Positions 14,588 through 23,483 are shown, numbered from the stretch's first letter. The stretch: 64,000 nt of DNA from Gemmatimonadaceae bacterium (GCA_035606695.1 DATNEW010000050.1:186001-250000), one strand, 5' to 3'. Notes: generated by a model not told the origin, from the letters alone. A program made the numbers and translations.

Positions 14588-15190
14588 CTATGCCGCCGCC
14601 GATGCGCGCGATCGCGGACGCGATTCTCGAGACGATCGCTGTCGCGCGGAAATAACGCGGTAGGCCAGGAGCAGCGCGAACACGCCCAGGTACACCAGCG
14701 GGAAGAAGGTGTCCTTCTTCACCGCCCACAGGTAATGAATGGTTCCGGTGATCGCCGCGACGTACACGAGCCGGTGGAGCTTCGTCCACCGCTTGCCGAG
14801 CCGGCGCACCCATCCTCTGGTCGACGTGACCGCGAGCGGCACCATGATCAGCCACGTCGTCATGCCGATCAGGATGTATTTGTGCTTCACGATCTCGTGC
14901 CACATGTCGCCCCAGGCGAAGAACCAATCGACGCCGGCCCACATGCTCATATGAACCGTGGCATAAAAAAACGTGAATAGGCCGAGCATGCGGCGGTATT
15001 TCTGAAGCCAGTTCCAGCCGAATGCGCGGCGGACCGGCGTGACGCTGAGCGTGATCGCGAGCATGCGCAGCGTCCAGAGCCCGGTCTCGATCTCGAGCTC
15101 GCGAATGGGATTCGCGCCGAGTTTGTTCTGCCAGAACTTCCAGGCGATGTACGCGAGGGGGGTCAGGCACAGGGCAAACGGAATGGTCAT
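14588..15190 (-). CDS. msrQ: Heme-binding membrane subunit MsrQ of the periplasmic methionine sulfoxide reductase
   Basis: About 200 residues with five or six transmembrane helices and the MsrQ/ferric-reductase-like pattern: GANPIRELEIETGLWTLRML, the heme-ligand region YATVHMSMW, and KLHRLVYVAAITGTIHYLW. MsrQ passes electrons from the respiratory chain to MsrP. It follows msrP on the same strand. I choose the ATG at 15190 because the segment upstream (15191-15310) is a repeat-like non-coding sequence; translation could start at the ATG at 15244 (18 more residues) and the frame is open to 15274. Confidence 0.88.
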   Translation of the reverse strand: MTIPFALCLTPLAYIAWKFWQNKLGANPIRELEIETGLWTLRMLAITLSVTPVRRAFGWNWLQKYRRMLGLFTFFYATVHMSMWAGVDWFFAWGDMWHEIVKHKYILIGMTTWLIMVPLAVTSTRGWVRRLGKRWTKLHRLVYVAAITGTIHYLWAVKKDTFFPLVYLGVFALLLAYRVISARQRSSRESRPRSRASAAA

Positions 15191-15310
15191 CCTCGCGACC
15201 GACCCTGAGCGCAGCGACGGGGAGGGAGACGAGGAGTTGCTCATGGAAACGCGGGTTTCAACTGCGTGACTCAAAAGCCGATCCTCGTCTCGCTGCGCTC
15301 GCGAGGATGA
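15187..15310. repeat. Inverted repeat-like element between msrP and msrQ
   Basis: TCATCCTCGCGA at 15187-15198, followed by GAGCGCAGCGA and GAGACGAGGA, recurs in the opposite orientation at about 15279-15310 (ending TCGCGAGGATGA). The arrangement looks like a small dispersed repeat of REP type. Its copy number in the genome cannot be judged from this window. It may affect where msrQ translation begins. Confidence 0.4.
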
Positions 15311-15350
15311 CTGTCAGGGCCCTGGCCCCGCTCAGGAGGATGACACGCCA

Positions 15351-16277
15351 CTAAAAGTTCTTCCTCAAATCCATCCCCGCATACATGTGCGCCACCTGAT
15401 CCGCGTAGCCGTTGAACATGAGCGTCTTGATCCGCCGGAACTGCCCGATCCGCCGCTCGCTCGCCTGCGTCCAGCGCGGATGATCGACCTCGGGATTCAC
15501 GTTCGCGTAAAAGCCGTACTCGTCCGCGTTCGCGATCTGCCACGTGTTCTTCGGCTGATCCGCCACGAATGAGATTTTCGTGATCGCCTTGATGCCTTTG
15601 AAGCCGTACTTCCACGGCACGATGAGCCGGAACGGCGCGCCATCCTGATTCGGCAACGGCTTTCCATAGAGTCCCGTGACCATCAGCGTCAACGGATGCA
15701 TCGCTTCGTCCATGCGCAGCCCCTCGACGTATGGCCACTGCAGGATCGGCTCGCGCTGCCCGGGCATCTGATCCGGTGCATAAATAGTCTCAAAACGTAC
15801 ATATTTCGCGCTCGGCAACGGCTCGAACGTTTTGATCATCTCGCCCAGCGGCACGCCCTGCCAGGGTATGACCATCGACCACGCTTCGACGCAGCGGAAG
15901 CGATAGGTCCGATCCTCGACCTTGTACGGCTTGAGCAGATCTTCCAGGTGATAGTCGCCCTTCTTCTTCACGAGACCGTCGACTTTCACCGTCCACGGCT
16001 TGGTGCGGAACTTCTGGGCGTTCGCCGCCGGATCTTCCTTGTCGGTGCCGAACTCGTAGTAGTTGTTGTAATGCGTGATCTCATCGTACGTGTTCGGCTT
16101 CTCGTCCTGCCGCGCGTCGCGGTCGCGCGCGGGAGCGATCGCGTGGATCAAGCGGCCCGAGCCCATGAGCCCGGCGGTGACCACACCCGCCGCCGCCAGA
16201 AACTTTCGGCGATTCAGGTACTGCTCTTCGGTCGTGATCTCGGACGATTTGATGTCGTCGGGCTTTTTGATGAGCAT
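15351..16277 (-). CDS. msrP: Protein-methionine-sulfoxide reductase catalytic subunit MsrP
   Basis: 308 residues of the sulfite oxidase-like molybdopterin family. A Tat signal [12 protein letters not shown] lies at about 22-33, followed by a hydrophobic stretch. The molybdenum-ligand Cys is in [22 protein letters not shown], and the family motifs [11 protein letters not shown] and [17 protein letters not shown] are clear. MsrP repairs oxidised methionines of envelope proteins with electrons from MsrQ, whose gene follows downstream. Length and motifs match the family. An ATG at 16277 gives a short N-region before the twin Arg. Confidence 0.93.
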   Translation of the reverse strand: MLIKKPDDIKSSEITTEEQYLNRRKFLAAAGVVTAGLMGSGRLIHAIAPARDRDARQDEKPNTYDEITHYNNYYEFGTDKEDPAANAQKFRTKPWTVKVDGLVKKKGDYHLEDLLKPYKVEDRTYRFRCVEAWSMVIPWQGVPLGEMIKTFEPLPSAKYVRFETIYAPDQMPGQREPILQWPYVEGLRMDEAMHPLTLMVTGLYGKPLPNQDGAPFRLIVPWKYGFKGIKAITKISFVADQPKNTWQIANADEYGFYANVNPEVDHPRWTQASERRIGQFRRIKTLMFNGYADQVAHMYAGMDLRKNF

Positions 16278-16508
16278 CGATGCCTCGTAGTCGTGTCATC
16301 CTGAACACAGCAATGGATGACGTGAAAAATACTGCCATTTCGAACAACGTCCCGGGTCCCGGTTTGCCGATGTGATCGACCGCCCCCCGCGACGTTTGCC
16401 ACTTTGGCGCACCCGACTGGGCACACGCGCTGCCTTCTCTGATACCCCGCCACCGTGGATCGGCGGCGATCTCATGACACAAACACAGGAGAACAGGAGC
16501 AACCGAAC

Positions 16509-16985
16509 ATGCTGACCAACCGCAACGCCAACAGCCTCAACTCCACGCTCGATCGCATGCTCACCCTCAACCGCGCGATCGACCAGGCCCTCTCGACCAA
16601 CTGGACCGGCGATGCCCGCGTCTGGGTTCCGGCCGTCGACGTCGTCGAGAAGAAAGACGCCTATGTGATGTACGCCGAGCTGCCTGGTGTGGATGCGTCC
16701 AGGGTCGACATCAGCTTCGAGCAGAACGTGCTCGTCATTCGCGGCACCAAGCCGTCGCCGCTCGATCCCTCCAAGCAAGGCGAGCTCCGCGTCTACGCCG
16801 CCGAGCGCGTGTTCGGCGCGTTCGAGCGTGCCATTCGCCTGCCGGAGTTCGTGGACGGCGAGCAGATCAGTGCCGACTTCGCGAACGGTCTCCTCACGGT
16901 CACCGTCCCGAAGGCCCATGCGGCGCAGCCGCGCAAGATCGAGATCCGCGGTACCGATGCGCAGACGCACGTCTCGAACAACTAA
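16509..16985 (+). CDS. Hsp20 / alpha-crystallin small heat-shock protein
   Basis: 158 residues with a complete alpha-crystallin domain (about 40-145): VWVPAVDVVEKKDAYVMYAELPGV, VLVIRGTK, FERAIRLPEFVDGEQISADFANGLLTVTVPK. It is an ATP-independent holdase. The ATG at 16509 has AGGAG ten bases upstream; a GTG 54 bases earlier is open but lacks support. The 231-base upstream gap probably carries its promoter, but I do not see a CIRCE element or a clear sigma32 site. Confidence 0.92.
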   Translation: MLTNRNANSLNSTLDRMLTLNRAIDQALSTNWTGDARVWVPAVDVVEKKDAYVMYAELPGVDASRVDISFEQNVLVIRGTKPSPLDPSKQGELRVYAAERVFGAFERAIRLPEFVDGEQISADFANGLLTVTVPKAHAAQPRKIEIRGTDAQTHVSNN

Positions 16986-17014
16986 GCCGTCGTAGAGAAG
17001 CGGCGATAATGTGA

Positions 17015-17045
17015 CGACGCCGGTGTCCATTGTGACTCGGCGTCG
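17015..17045 (+). terminator. Hairpin after hsp20
   Basis: CGACGCCG (17015-17022) is the exact complement of CGGCGTCG (17038-17045) with a 15-base loop. There is no T-run, so it may only be a weak terminator or mRNA-stabilising stem between hsp20 and recQ. Confidence 0.3.
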
Positions 17046-17090
17046 CCACGCGCTTCGCTCACGGTCCGTTTCGTGCCTTTCTATTGAGCG

Positions 17091-18593
17091 ATGCCTACGT
17101 CGCTCAAGACCAAAGCGCGTCACGTCCTCGTCGACCGCTTTGGTCATAAGGATTTCCAGAAAGGTCAGTGGGAGCCGATCGACGCCGTCCTAGGCGGCGA
17201 GGACGCGCTCGTCGTCATGCCCACCGGCAGCGGCAAATCGCTCGTGTATCAGCTGCCCGCGCTGATGCTGCCGGGACTCACGGTTGTCGTGAGTCCCCTG
17301 ATCGCGCTCATGAAAGACCAGCAGGACAAGCTCGCGGCACACGGCGTCGACGCACTCGCGATGCACTCGCACTTGACCGATGCCGAAGCGCGCGATCTCG
17401 CGCAGCGCGTCGGCGACGGCGGCGGTGAAATCCTCTACCTCACGCCGGAGCGATTCAAGGATCGCGAATTCTTCGAGCGGCTGCTCACTCGCACCGTGAG
17501 CTTGTTCGTGATCGACGAAGCGCACTGCGTGAGCCAGTGGGGACACGACTTCCGGCCGGACTACCTCACACTCGGCTCCGTGGTCAAGCGCCTGGGGCGG
17601 CCGCCGATTCTTGCGCTCACCGCGACGGCGACGCAGGAAGTGCGCGACGACATCGCGCGACAACTGGGCATGAAGGATCCGCACGTCACCGTCACGGGAT
17701 TCGCGCGGCCGAATCTGCGCTTCGAGGTCAAGCGCACGGTCAATCAAGCGATGAAGGATGCGGCGCTCGAGCAGGTGCTGCGCGAAAGTCCGGGCGTAGG
17801 TGTCATCTATGTCGCGACGGTGCGTGAGGCCGAGCGGCTGCATGAACATTTTTCGCCGCATTTTCCGATCGGACTTTATCACGGAAAGCTGAACGGTCCG
17901 GAGCGCAAGGAGACGCAGGATCGCTTCATGCGCGACGAGTTCAAGGCGATCATCGCGACGAACGCGTTCGGACTGGGCATCGACAAGCGCGACATTCGCT
18001 TCGTGGTGCACTACCATTTTCCGGGATCGGTCGAGGCGTACTATCAGGAGGCGGGCCGCGCCGGGCGCGACGGACTCCCCGCGACGTGTACGCTCTTTTA
18101 CCGCGTCGAAGACAGCCGGGTGCAGTCATACTTCCTGGGCGGCAAGTATCCCGATGTGGAAGAGGCGGCGAAGGTTGCCATCGTGTTGGAGCAGGTGCCG
18201 CTGGGCGAGACCGCGCTCATCGACGAGCTCGCGGAAAAATCCGGTGTCGCACGGCGCAAAGCGCGCATCGTCCTCGTGCTGCTCAAGCGGCATGGGCTCG
18301 TGCGCGAGTATCGCGGCGGCAGCTGGGAGCGTCTCCAGAACCGCCTGACGCAGGTCGATCTGAGCGCCGACCTCACCGACTACGAAGAGCGGCGCGTGCA
18401 GGATCGCGCGAAGCTGCGCTCGATGATCAACTACTGTCAGAGCGCGCAGTGCCGCACGCGTTTCATTCTCGACTACTTCGGCGAGGACGTGGAACCGGCG
18501 TGGCAGTGCTGCACCTGCGATGCGTGCGACGGCGACTTGGTCGTCAAACGCCGCCGTGTCTCCGCCGAGATGGAAGCGGCTGCAGCGCTGTAG
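17091..18593 (+). CDS. recQ: RecQ-family ATP-dependent DNA helicase, short form
   Basis: 500 residues. All superfamily 2 motifs are visible: Walker A MPTGSGKS (43-50), DEAH box VIDEAHC (about 141), LTATAT, and motif VI YYQEAGRAGRDGLPA. A zinc-type Cys cluster near the C-terminus (CRTRFILDYFGE...CCTCDAC) matches RecQ. Two things are unusual. The HRDC domain is absent. And a winged-helix-like segment (ETALIDELAEKSGVARRKAR...LKRHGLVREY) lies between the second RecA domain and the Cys cluster, whereas in E. coli RecQ the zinc domain comes first. It probably acts in repair of stalled forks or recombination. Confidence 0.92.
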   Translation: MPTSLKTKARHVLVDRFGHKDFQKGQWEPIDAVLGGEDALVVMPTGSGKSLVYQLPALMLPGLTVVVSPLIALMKDQQDKLAAHGVDALAMHSHLTDAEARDLAQRVGDGGGEILYLTPERFKDREFFERLLTRTVSLFVIDEAHCVSQWGHDFRPDYLTLGSVVKRLGRPPILALTATATQEVRDDIARQLGMKDPHVTVTGFARPNLRFEVKRTVNQAMKDAALEQVLRESPGVGVIYVATVREAERLHEHFSPHFPIGLYHGKLNGPERKETQDRFMRDEFKAIIATNAFGLGIDKRDIRFVVHYHFPGSVEAYYQEAGRAGRDGLPATCTLFYRVEDSRVQSYFLGGKYPDVEEAAKVAIVLEQVPLGETALIDELAEKSGVARRKARIVLVLLKRHGLVREYRGGSWERLQNRLTQVDLSADLTDYEERRVQDRAKLRSMINYCQSAQCRTRFILDYFGEDVEPAWQCCTCDACDGDLVVKRRRVSAEMEAAAAL

Positions 18594-18617
18594 TTCGGTC
18601 GAGATAGATTGTAGGGC

Positions 18618-19742
18618 ATGATCGTGCCCGCACCTGTTGCCGATTTGCTCGATCGGCAATTCCTCAGCAATTCGCTGCGCGCGTGGTTGACCGCCGGCCT
18701 GACGACGGCCGTGGTGTTGCTCGTCGCCCTCGTGGTGCGACGCGTGCTGATCTCACGCATTGGAGCGCTCGCGTCGCGCACGACGAATCAGATCGACGAC
18801 CTGATCGTCGATCTGCTGAAGGGAACGCGCACGTGGGTGCTCGTTGCGCTCGCGGTGTTGACCGGCATTTCGAGTCTGTCGCTGCACGGACGGATCGCGC
18901 CGCTGATTCCGCCCCTCACGAAGCTGATTCTCCTCTGGCAGCTCGCCCTCTGGTCCGTGGCGGCGATCGCGTTCTGGGTCGAGCTCCATCTCAAGCGTCG
19001 CACGGGCACGCACGACCGCACGAGCGTGGCGATGATCACGGCGATGGGCGTCGGCGCCAAGGTCGTGATCTGGCTGCTGATCTTCATCACCGCGTTGAAA
19101 TCGGTGTTCAGCGTGGAGATCACACCGCTCATCACGGGCCTGGGTGTCAGCGGGATCGCGATCGCGCTGGCGGTGCAGAACATTCTTGGCGACTTGCTCG
19201 CCGCGCTGGCGATCGTGTTCGACAAGCCGTTCGACGTCGGCGACAACATCGGCGTCGACAACATCAATGGCATCGTCGAGCACATCGGACTCAAGACGAC
19301 GCGCATTCGCAGCGTGACCGGTGAGCAGATCATCATCGGCAACAGCGATGTGCTCAAATCGCGGCTCAGAAACTATCGCCGCATGTTCCAGCGGCGGGCC
19401 ACGTTCAATCTCGATGTGCCGTTCGACACGTCCACCGACGTGCTCGAGCGGCTGCCGACGGTGCTCGAGCAAATCGTGACGGCGCAGAAGCCGGTGCGCT
19501 TCGACCGCAGTCACGTGGCGAGCTTCACCGAGTCGGGCATCCGCCTCGAGACGGTGTACTACGTGCTCGATCCCGAGTACAACGTGTACATGAACATTCA
19601 GCAGGCGATCAACCTCGAGATTCTGCGCCGCTTCAACGCGGACCAGCTCAAGTTTGCGCTGCCGAGCCGAACGGTGTTCCATCACGGGCCGGGCGCGAAG
19701 GACCTGGCTGTTGGAGCGCAACCACAGGGTGGGGGCAGTTAG
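18618..19742 (+). CDS. MscS-type mechanosensitive ion channel
   Basis: 374 residues with four predicted transmembrane helices (about 20-42, 70-92, 100-120 and 135-160) followed by the pore-lining helix and beta domain typical of MscS: ITGLGVSGIAIALAVQNILGDLLAALAIVFDKPFDVGD and VEHIGLKTTRIRSVTGEQIIIGNSDVL. Such channels release solutes on osmotic downshock. It lies 24 bases after recQ and may be co-transcribed with it. Confidence 0.9.
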   Translation: MIVPAPVADLLDRQFLSNSLRAWLTAGLTTAVVLLVALVVRRVLISRIGALASRTTNQIDDLIVDLLKGTRTWVLVALAVLTGISSLSLHGRIAPLIPPLTKLILLWQLALWSVAAIAFWVELHLKRRTGTHDRTSVAMITAMGVGAKVVIWLLIFITALKSVFSVEITPLITGLGVSGIAIALAVQNILGDLLAALAIVFDKPFDVGDNIGVDNINGIVEHIGLKTTRIRSVTGEQIIIGNSDVLKSRLRNYRRMFQRRATFNLDVPFDTSTDVLERLPTVLEQIVTAQKPVRFDRSHVASFTESGIRLETVYYVLDPEYNVYMNIQQAINLEILRRFNADQLKFALPSRTVFHHGPGAKDLAVGAQPQGGGS

Positions 19743-19768
19743 GCCCGCGGCGCTGCGCGCGCGGGCCT
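19741..19768. terminator. Hairpin between convergent mscS and SDR genes
   Basis: AGGCCCGCG (19741-19749) pairs with CGCGGGCCT (19760-19768) around a ten-base loop. The stem starts inside the mscS stop codon and sits between two converging genes, so it could stop transcription from both sides. There is no T-tract. Confidence 0.45.
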
Positions 19769-19782
19769 CACCTCGATCGCGG

Positions 19783-20574
19783 CTATAACAGCGCGCGAAT
19801 CCATCCCCCATCGACCGCGATCGACTGTCCAGTTATGTAGCTCGCCCGCTCCGACGCCAGAAACGCCGCCAGTGCCGCGAACTCACGCGGCTCACCCAGC
19901 CGGCGCATCGGGATCTCGCGCTCGAACCGGCCGAGAATGTCCTGCGAGGCGAGCCCCTCCTTCGCGGCGTTTGCGGCCGCCAACTGCTCGACGCGCTCGG
20001 TTCGTGTGTAGCCAGGAAGGATGTTGTTCACCGTCACACCGTCGATCGCGACTTCGTTGGCCAACGTGCGCGCAAACCCGGTCACGGCGGAGCGCACGCT
20101 GTTCGACAGCATCAGGTTTTCCACCGGTTGTTTCACGGCGATCGACGTCACGTTGATCACGCGGCCCCACTTTCGTTCGCGCATGCCCGGCAGCATGGCG
20201 CGCGTCAGCTCGACCGTGCTGCGAAGCGTGAGATTCACCGCCTGCTGCCAGACGTCCCAGTCATGCTTCTCGAACGGTCCGGCCGGTGGCCCGCCGGCAT
20301 TGTTGACGAGAATGTCGACGTGGCCAAACGCTTCTCGCGCCGCAGCGGCGACACGTTCGATTCCCGCTGCCTCGGAGAGATCGGCGACGACTGAGTGAAC
20401 GTCGGCGTCGGTTGCGTCGGCAATCTCCTTTCGCGCGGCGTCGAGTGTATCGGCGCCCCGTGCGCAGATGACGAGTCGCACTCCTTCGCGCGCCAGCTCA
20501 TCGGCGATCGCGCGGCCAAGGCCGCGGCTGGCCGCGGCGACGACGGCGGTCTTTCCGCGTAGCCCCAGGTCCAT
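19783..20574 (-). CDS. SDR-family protein with altered catalytic and cofactor motifs (BKR-like)
   Basis: 263 residues with the short-chain dehydrogenase fold: a nucleotide-binding region at 13-20, NNAGGPP, and the C-terminal PG.TRTERVEQ and ITGQSIAVDGG. The cofactor motif reads AAASRGLG in place of TGxxxGIG. The expected catalytic YxxxK is replaced by SNSVR (about residue 155), although the upstream Ser (TSIAV) is kept. This fits the SDR subgroup resembling 3-oxoacyl-ACP reductase but lacking the perfect catalytic tetrad. Activity may be lost or changed. It follows the cupin gene by 11 bases, so the two are probably one operon. Confidence 0.88.
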   Translation of the reverse strand: MDLGLRGKTAVVAAASRGLGRAIADELAREGVRLVICARGADTLDAARKEIADATDADVHSVVADLSEAAGIERVAAAAREAFGHVDILVNNAGGPPAGPFEKHDWDVWQQAVNLTLRSTVELTRAMLPGMRERKWGRVINVTSIAVKQPVENLMLSNSVRSAVTGFARTLANEVAIDGVTVNNILPGYTRTERVEQLAAANAAKEGLASQDILGRFEREIPMRRLGEPREFAALAAFLASERASYITGQSIAVDGGWIRALL

Positions 20575-20585
20575 GCGGGCTTCGC

Positions 20586-20957
20586 CTATTTCCGGAGGTA
20601 CGCGTCGGTCTTGTTCAACCAGTCCTGGCGCGGCGGATCGAAAATGTCCACGTCCAGCGTGTCCACGACGGCTTCGGCCTTGTGCGGAACGTTCGACGGA
20701 ATGTGCAGCACCTCGCCCGCCTTGACGTGCACGATCTGCGATTCGTCATCGCCGATCCAGAATTTCAGCTCGCCCTCGAGGATATACGTAATCTGTTCAT
20801 TCTCGTGGGAATGCTTCGGGACGATGCAGCCTTTCTTGAGGTACACGTGCGCGAGCATCATGCGATCGCCGGTGATGAGCCGCCGGTCGAGCATCGGCGA
20901 GACCTGTTCCTTGGGCATCTCATCCCACGAATAGTGCGTGACTGAAGGGGTAGCCAT
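20586..20957 (-). CDS. Cupin-domain protein
   Basis: 123 residues forming a single cupin barrel. The first cupin motif reads GCIVPKHSHENEQITYILEGELKFWIG with metal ligands His, His and Glu. The second reads HVKAGEVLHIPSNVPHKAEA with the fourth-ligand His. The substrate is unknown; small cupins of this type are often isomerases, dioxygenases or sugar-binding proteins. It is the first gene of a likely two-gene operon with the atypical SDR. A 9-bp microrepeat lies directly upstream. Confidence 0.88.
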   Translation of the reverse strand: MATPSVTHYSWDEMPKEQVSPMLDRRLITGDRMMLAHVYLKKGCIVPKHSHENEQITYILEGELKFWIGDDESQIVHVKAGEVLHIPSNVPHKAEAVVDTLDVDIFDPPRQDWLNKTDAYLRK

Positions 20958-20964
20958 GAGAATT

Positions 20965-20998
20965 GTGAAACGGTGAAAACGGTGAAAACGGTGAAATC
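20965..20998. repeat. Short tandem repeat (GGTGAAAAC) upstream of cupin gene
   Basis: GTGAAAC, GGTGAAAAC, GGTGAAAAC and GGTGAAATC follow one another with a nine-base period, just upstream of the cupin start. It could be an operator array or a slippage-prone microsatellite. The rest of the 209-base gap to 21166 shows no clear signal. Confidence 0.5.
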
Positions 20999-21166
20999 GG
21001 GGAGCGGGGGGAGAGCGGTGAGCGCGATGTTTCGTGTGGTGAACGGAGGAGTAAGCCTGCGGCGGCGGGCGGCACTATTCAAGTGCGCCGGAGATTGCCG
21101 TCACCAGTCGTAATTCTTCCCCGCTGCCCTTGACTCGCATGACGCCGCGGTAAACATTCGTGCATC

Positions 21167-21472
21167 ATGATGATGGTCCATGACTCGAGCCCCGGCCCCG
21201 GCTCGCTGTCCGACGCGACAATTCAGGCCGTGCGCTCCGCGCTGAACGCGTACGTCAGCGCGCCGGGGAGCGGTGAAGGTCTCGGGCGCGCGCTGCACGC
21301 CATGGCCGCTGAAGCCCGCGAGCAGTCGATGCTGCCGGAACAGCTGCTCGTCGTGCTCAAGGACATCTGGTACTCGTTGCCCATCGTCCGCTCGATCAAG
21401 GAGCCGAACGAGCACGTGCGCCTGCTGCAGCGCGTCGTCACGATGTGCATCAAGGAGTACTACGCCGACTGA
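21167..21472 (+). CDS. Small uncharacterised helical protein
   Basis: 101 residues, predicted mostly alpha-helical (ATIQAVRSALNAYVSAP, LLVVLKDIWYSLP, EHVRLLQRVVTMCIKEYY). I do not recognise the family. There is no signal peptide or membrane segment. Three ATG codons are stacked at the start, so the true start may be one or two codons later. It stands alone between the divergent cupin gene and the convergent OsmC gene. Confidence 0.6.
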   Translation: MMMVHDSSPGPGSLSDATIQAVRSALNAYVSAPGSGEGLGRALHAMAAEAREQSMLPEQLLVVLKDIWYSLPIVRSIKEPNEHVRLLQRVVTMCIKEYYAD

Positions 21473-21478
21473 GCGCGG

Positions 21479-21539
21479 CGAAGACGATCGGCAGTCAGTA
21501 CGCTAGCCGACCGTCTTCGAGAAACGCTTCACGTTTCTC
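21479..21539. terminator. Pair of hairpins between converging genes
   Basis: CGAAGACG (21479-21486) pairs with CGTCTTCG (21512-21519), with a further TCGGC/GCCGA inner stem. A second hairpin, GAGAAACG-CTTCA-CGTTTCTC (21519-21539), runs into the osmC stop codon. The position between convergent genes suggests bidirectional termination. Confidence 0.55.
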
Positions 21540-21963
21540 ACGACGACAACGTGGCCGCCAATTGAATGTCCACGCCCTTGAGCGCCTTCGAGACGGGACA
21601 GCCGTCCTTCGTCTCTTTCGCGATCCGCTGGAACGTCGCGTCGTCGAGATTCCGAACGCTCGCGCGCACGGTGAGTTGCATCTTCGTGATCCCGAACCCA
21701 TCGCCGACCTTGTCGATCGTGCAATCGGCTTTCGTCTCCACGCTCGTCGCCGGCGTGCCGTTGCGCTCGAGCCCCGCGCTCAGCGCCATGCTGTAGCACG
21801 CAGCCTCCGCCGCCGCGAGCAACTCCTCTGGATTCGACCCCGTTCCGCTCTCGAATCGCGAGCTGAAGTTGTATTGACCGCCCAAACCGGTTTGACCGGT
21901 GAACGATCCGCGGCCGTTCTTCAATCCGCCTTCCCATTTCGCGCTCGCGCTGCGTGTCGGCAT
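21538..21963 (-). CDS. OsmC/Ohr-family peroxiredoxin
   Basis: 141 residues of the OsmC fold with both conserved cysteines: Cys56 in AACYSMALSAGL and Cys122 in DGCPVSKAL. The N-terminus has the family pattern ASAKWEGGLKNGRGSF..TG and NPEELLAAAEAAC. Members reduce organic hydroperoxides. The ATG at 21963 is preceded by AAGGAG at eight bases; the longer open frame to 22068 has no such support. It is divergent from sufE. Confidence 0.92.
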   Translation of the reverse strand: MPTRSASAKWEGGLKNGRGSFTGQTGLGGQYNFSSRFESGTGSNPEELLAAAEAACYSMALSAGLERNGTPATSVETKADCTIDKVGDGFGITKMQLTVRASVRNLDDATFQRIAKETKDGCPVSKALKGVDIQLAATLSS

Positions 21964-22027
21964 GTGCTGCTCCTTGCGGAAGTGTGCGTGACTTGACGCG
22001 GCCTCACGCTCACACTTGAATGCGACC

Positions 22028-22477
22028 ATGAGCGAGGCAACGTCATCGGGAGAGCTCCCTCGGACCATCGCACGCGTGATCGAACGCTTTCGTGCAATGA
22101 GCCGTGAGGAAAAAATGCAGGCTCTGGTGCACTACTCCAAGAAGCTCGAGCCACTGCCCGACCGGTTTCGTGACGTCGAGCGGGGCAGTTTCTCGGTGCC
22201 CGAGTGCCAAACGCGCGTCGACCTCTTCCCGGAATATCGCGACGGCAAGATGCACTTTTATGCCGACCTCAACATCAGGCAATCGCCGACCATCGCCGCG
22301 TTTCTCGCCATTCTCTTCTCGGCGATCAACGAGCAGGACCCGGCCACGACGCTGGCCATTCCCAACGACTTCGTGCACCAGATCATGGAAGGCATTGGTT
22401 TGTCGGGTCGCGAAGTCGGACTGAACGCGATGGTCGGCCGCATCAAACGCTACGCTCAGAACGCAGCCGCGGCGTGA
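22028..22477 (+). CDS. sufE: SufE-family cysteine desulfurase activator
   Basis: 149 residues of the SufE fold: EKMQALVHYSKKLEPLPDRF, the sulfur-accepting Cys60 in VPECQTRVDLF, and the C-terminal GIGLSGREVGLNAMVGRIK. SufE accepts persulfide sulfur from a SufS-type cysteine desulfurase for Fe-S cluster assembly. No other suf gene is in the window. The ATG at 22028 is preferred over an upstream TTG. Its stop is one base from the epimerase start, so it leads a tight three-gene operon. Confidence 0.9.
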   Translation: MSEATSSGELPRTIARVIERFRAMSREEKMQALVHYSKKLEPLPDRFRDVERGSFSVPECQTRVDLFPEYRDGKMHFYADLNIRQSPTIAAFLAILFSAINEQDPATTLAIPNDFVHQIMEGIGLSGREVGLNAMVGRIKRYAQNAAAA

Positions 22478-22478
22478 G

Positions 22479-23483
22479 ATGACCGAAGCGGAGCTCGACG
22501 ACCTCCTCTCGACGCCGCGCGCGGAAACAACCGCCGCGCTGAACGCGTGCCCCGGTGATATCGTCATCCTGGGCGCGGGCGGAAAGATGGGGCCGACACT
22601 CGCGAAAATGGTGCGGCGTGCAGCGCGCTACGATCGCCGTGTGATCGCCGTGTCCCGTTGGTCGTCGCGCGACGCCGAGCGTCAACTCAACGACGCGGGC
22701 GTCGAGACGATCGCCTGCGATTTGCTCGACCGCGCCGACGTCGCAACGCTGCCTCGTGCGCCGAACGTGATTTTCATGGCGGGACAAAAATTTGGCACCG
22801 CGGGCGCGCCGGCGACGACGTGGGCGATGAACACGCTGGTTCCCGATTATTGCGCCGAGCACTATCGCGATGCGCGCATCGTCGCGTTCTCCACCGGCAA
22901 CGTGTATCCGCTCACGCCGGTGGCGTCGGGCGGCGCGCGAGAATCCGACGCGACGGGGCCGATCGGCGAATACGCCATGTCATGTCTCGGCCGCGAGCGC
23001 GTGTTCGAGTGGTACGCCGAGCGTCGCGGCACGCGCGTCTCGATCGTGCGATTGAACTACGCCATCGATCTGCGATATGGCGTGCTCGTCGATCTCGCGC
23101 TTCGCGTCTTTCGCGGCGAGCCGGTGCCCCTCGAGATGGGGTACGTCAACGTCATCTGGCAGGGCGATGCGAATCGGATCGCGATCGAATGCTTGGCGAA
23201 GACGGCGACGCCGCCGTTCGTCGTCAATGTCACGGGCGGCGAGTTGCTCAGCGTTCGCGCGCTTGCGGAAAAATTCGCCGAACACCTTGGAAAGGCGGCA
23301 ACGTTCACTGGCGCCGAGCGACCCGATGCACTCGTGAGCAACACGTCGCGCATGCGCGACAATTTCTCGGCGCCGGAGGTCAGCGTCGAGCGAATGATCG
23401 ATTGGGTCGCGGATTGGGTAAAGAACGGCGGTTCGTTGCTAGGCAAACCCACCAAGTTCGAGGCACGCGATGGAAAGTTTTGA
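22479..23483 (+). CDS. NAD-dependent epimerase/dehydratase family protein
   Basis: 334 residues of the extended SDR fold. The cofactor loop reads VILGAGGKMGPTLAKM and the interior strand VIFMAGQKFGTAG. The usual YxxxK appears as YAMSCLGRERVFEW, where Tyr is kept and Lys is replaced, so catalysis is uncertain. The C-terminal half carries sugar-nucleotide-type contacts (YVNVIWQGDANRIAIECL). Substrate is unknown. The gene overlaps the DapA-like gene by 14 bases, which suggests coupled expression and perhaps consecutive steps in a sugar-acid pathway. Confidence 0.87.
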   Translation: MTEAELDDLLSTPRAETTAALNACPGDIVILGAGGKMGPTLAKMVRRAARYDRRVIAVSRWSSRDAERQLNDAGVETIACDLLDRADVATLPRAPNVIFMAGQKFGTAGAPATTWAMNTLVPDYCAEHYRDARIVAFSTGNVYPLTPVASGGARESDATGPIGEYAMSCLGRERVFEWYAERRGTRVSIVRLNYAIDLRYGVLVDLALRVFRGEPVPLEMGYVNVIWQGDANRIAIECLAKTATPPFVVNVTGGELLSVRALAEKFAEHLGKAATFTGAERPDALVSNTSRMRDNFSAPEVSVERMIDWVADWVKNGGSLLGKPTKFEARDGKF

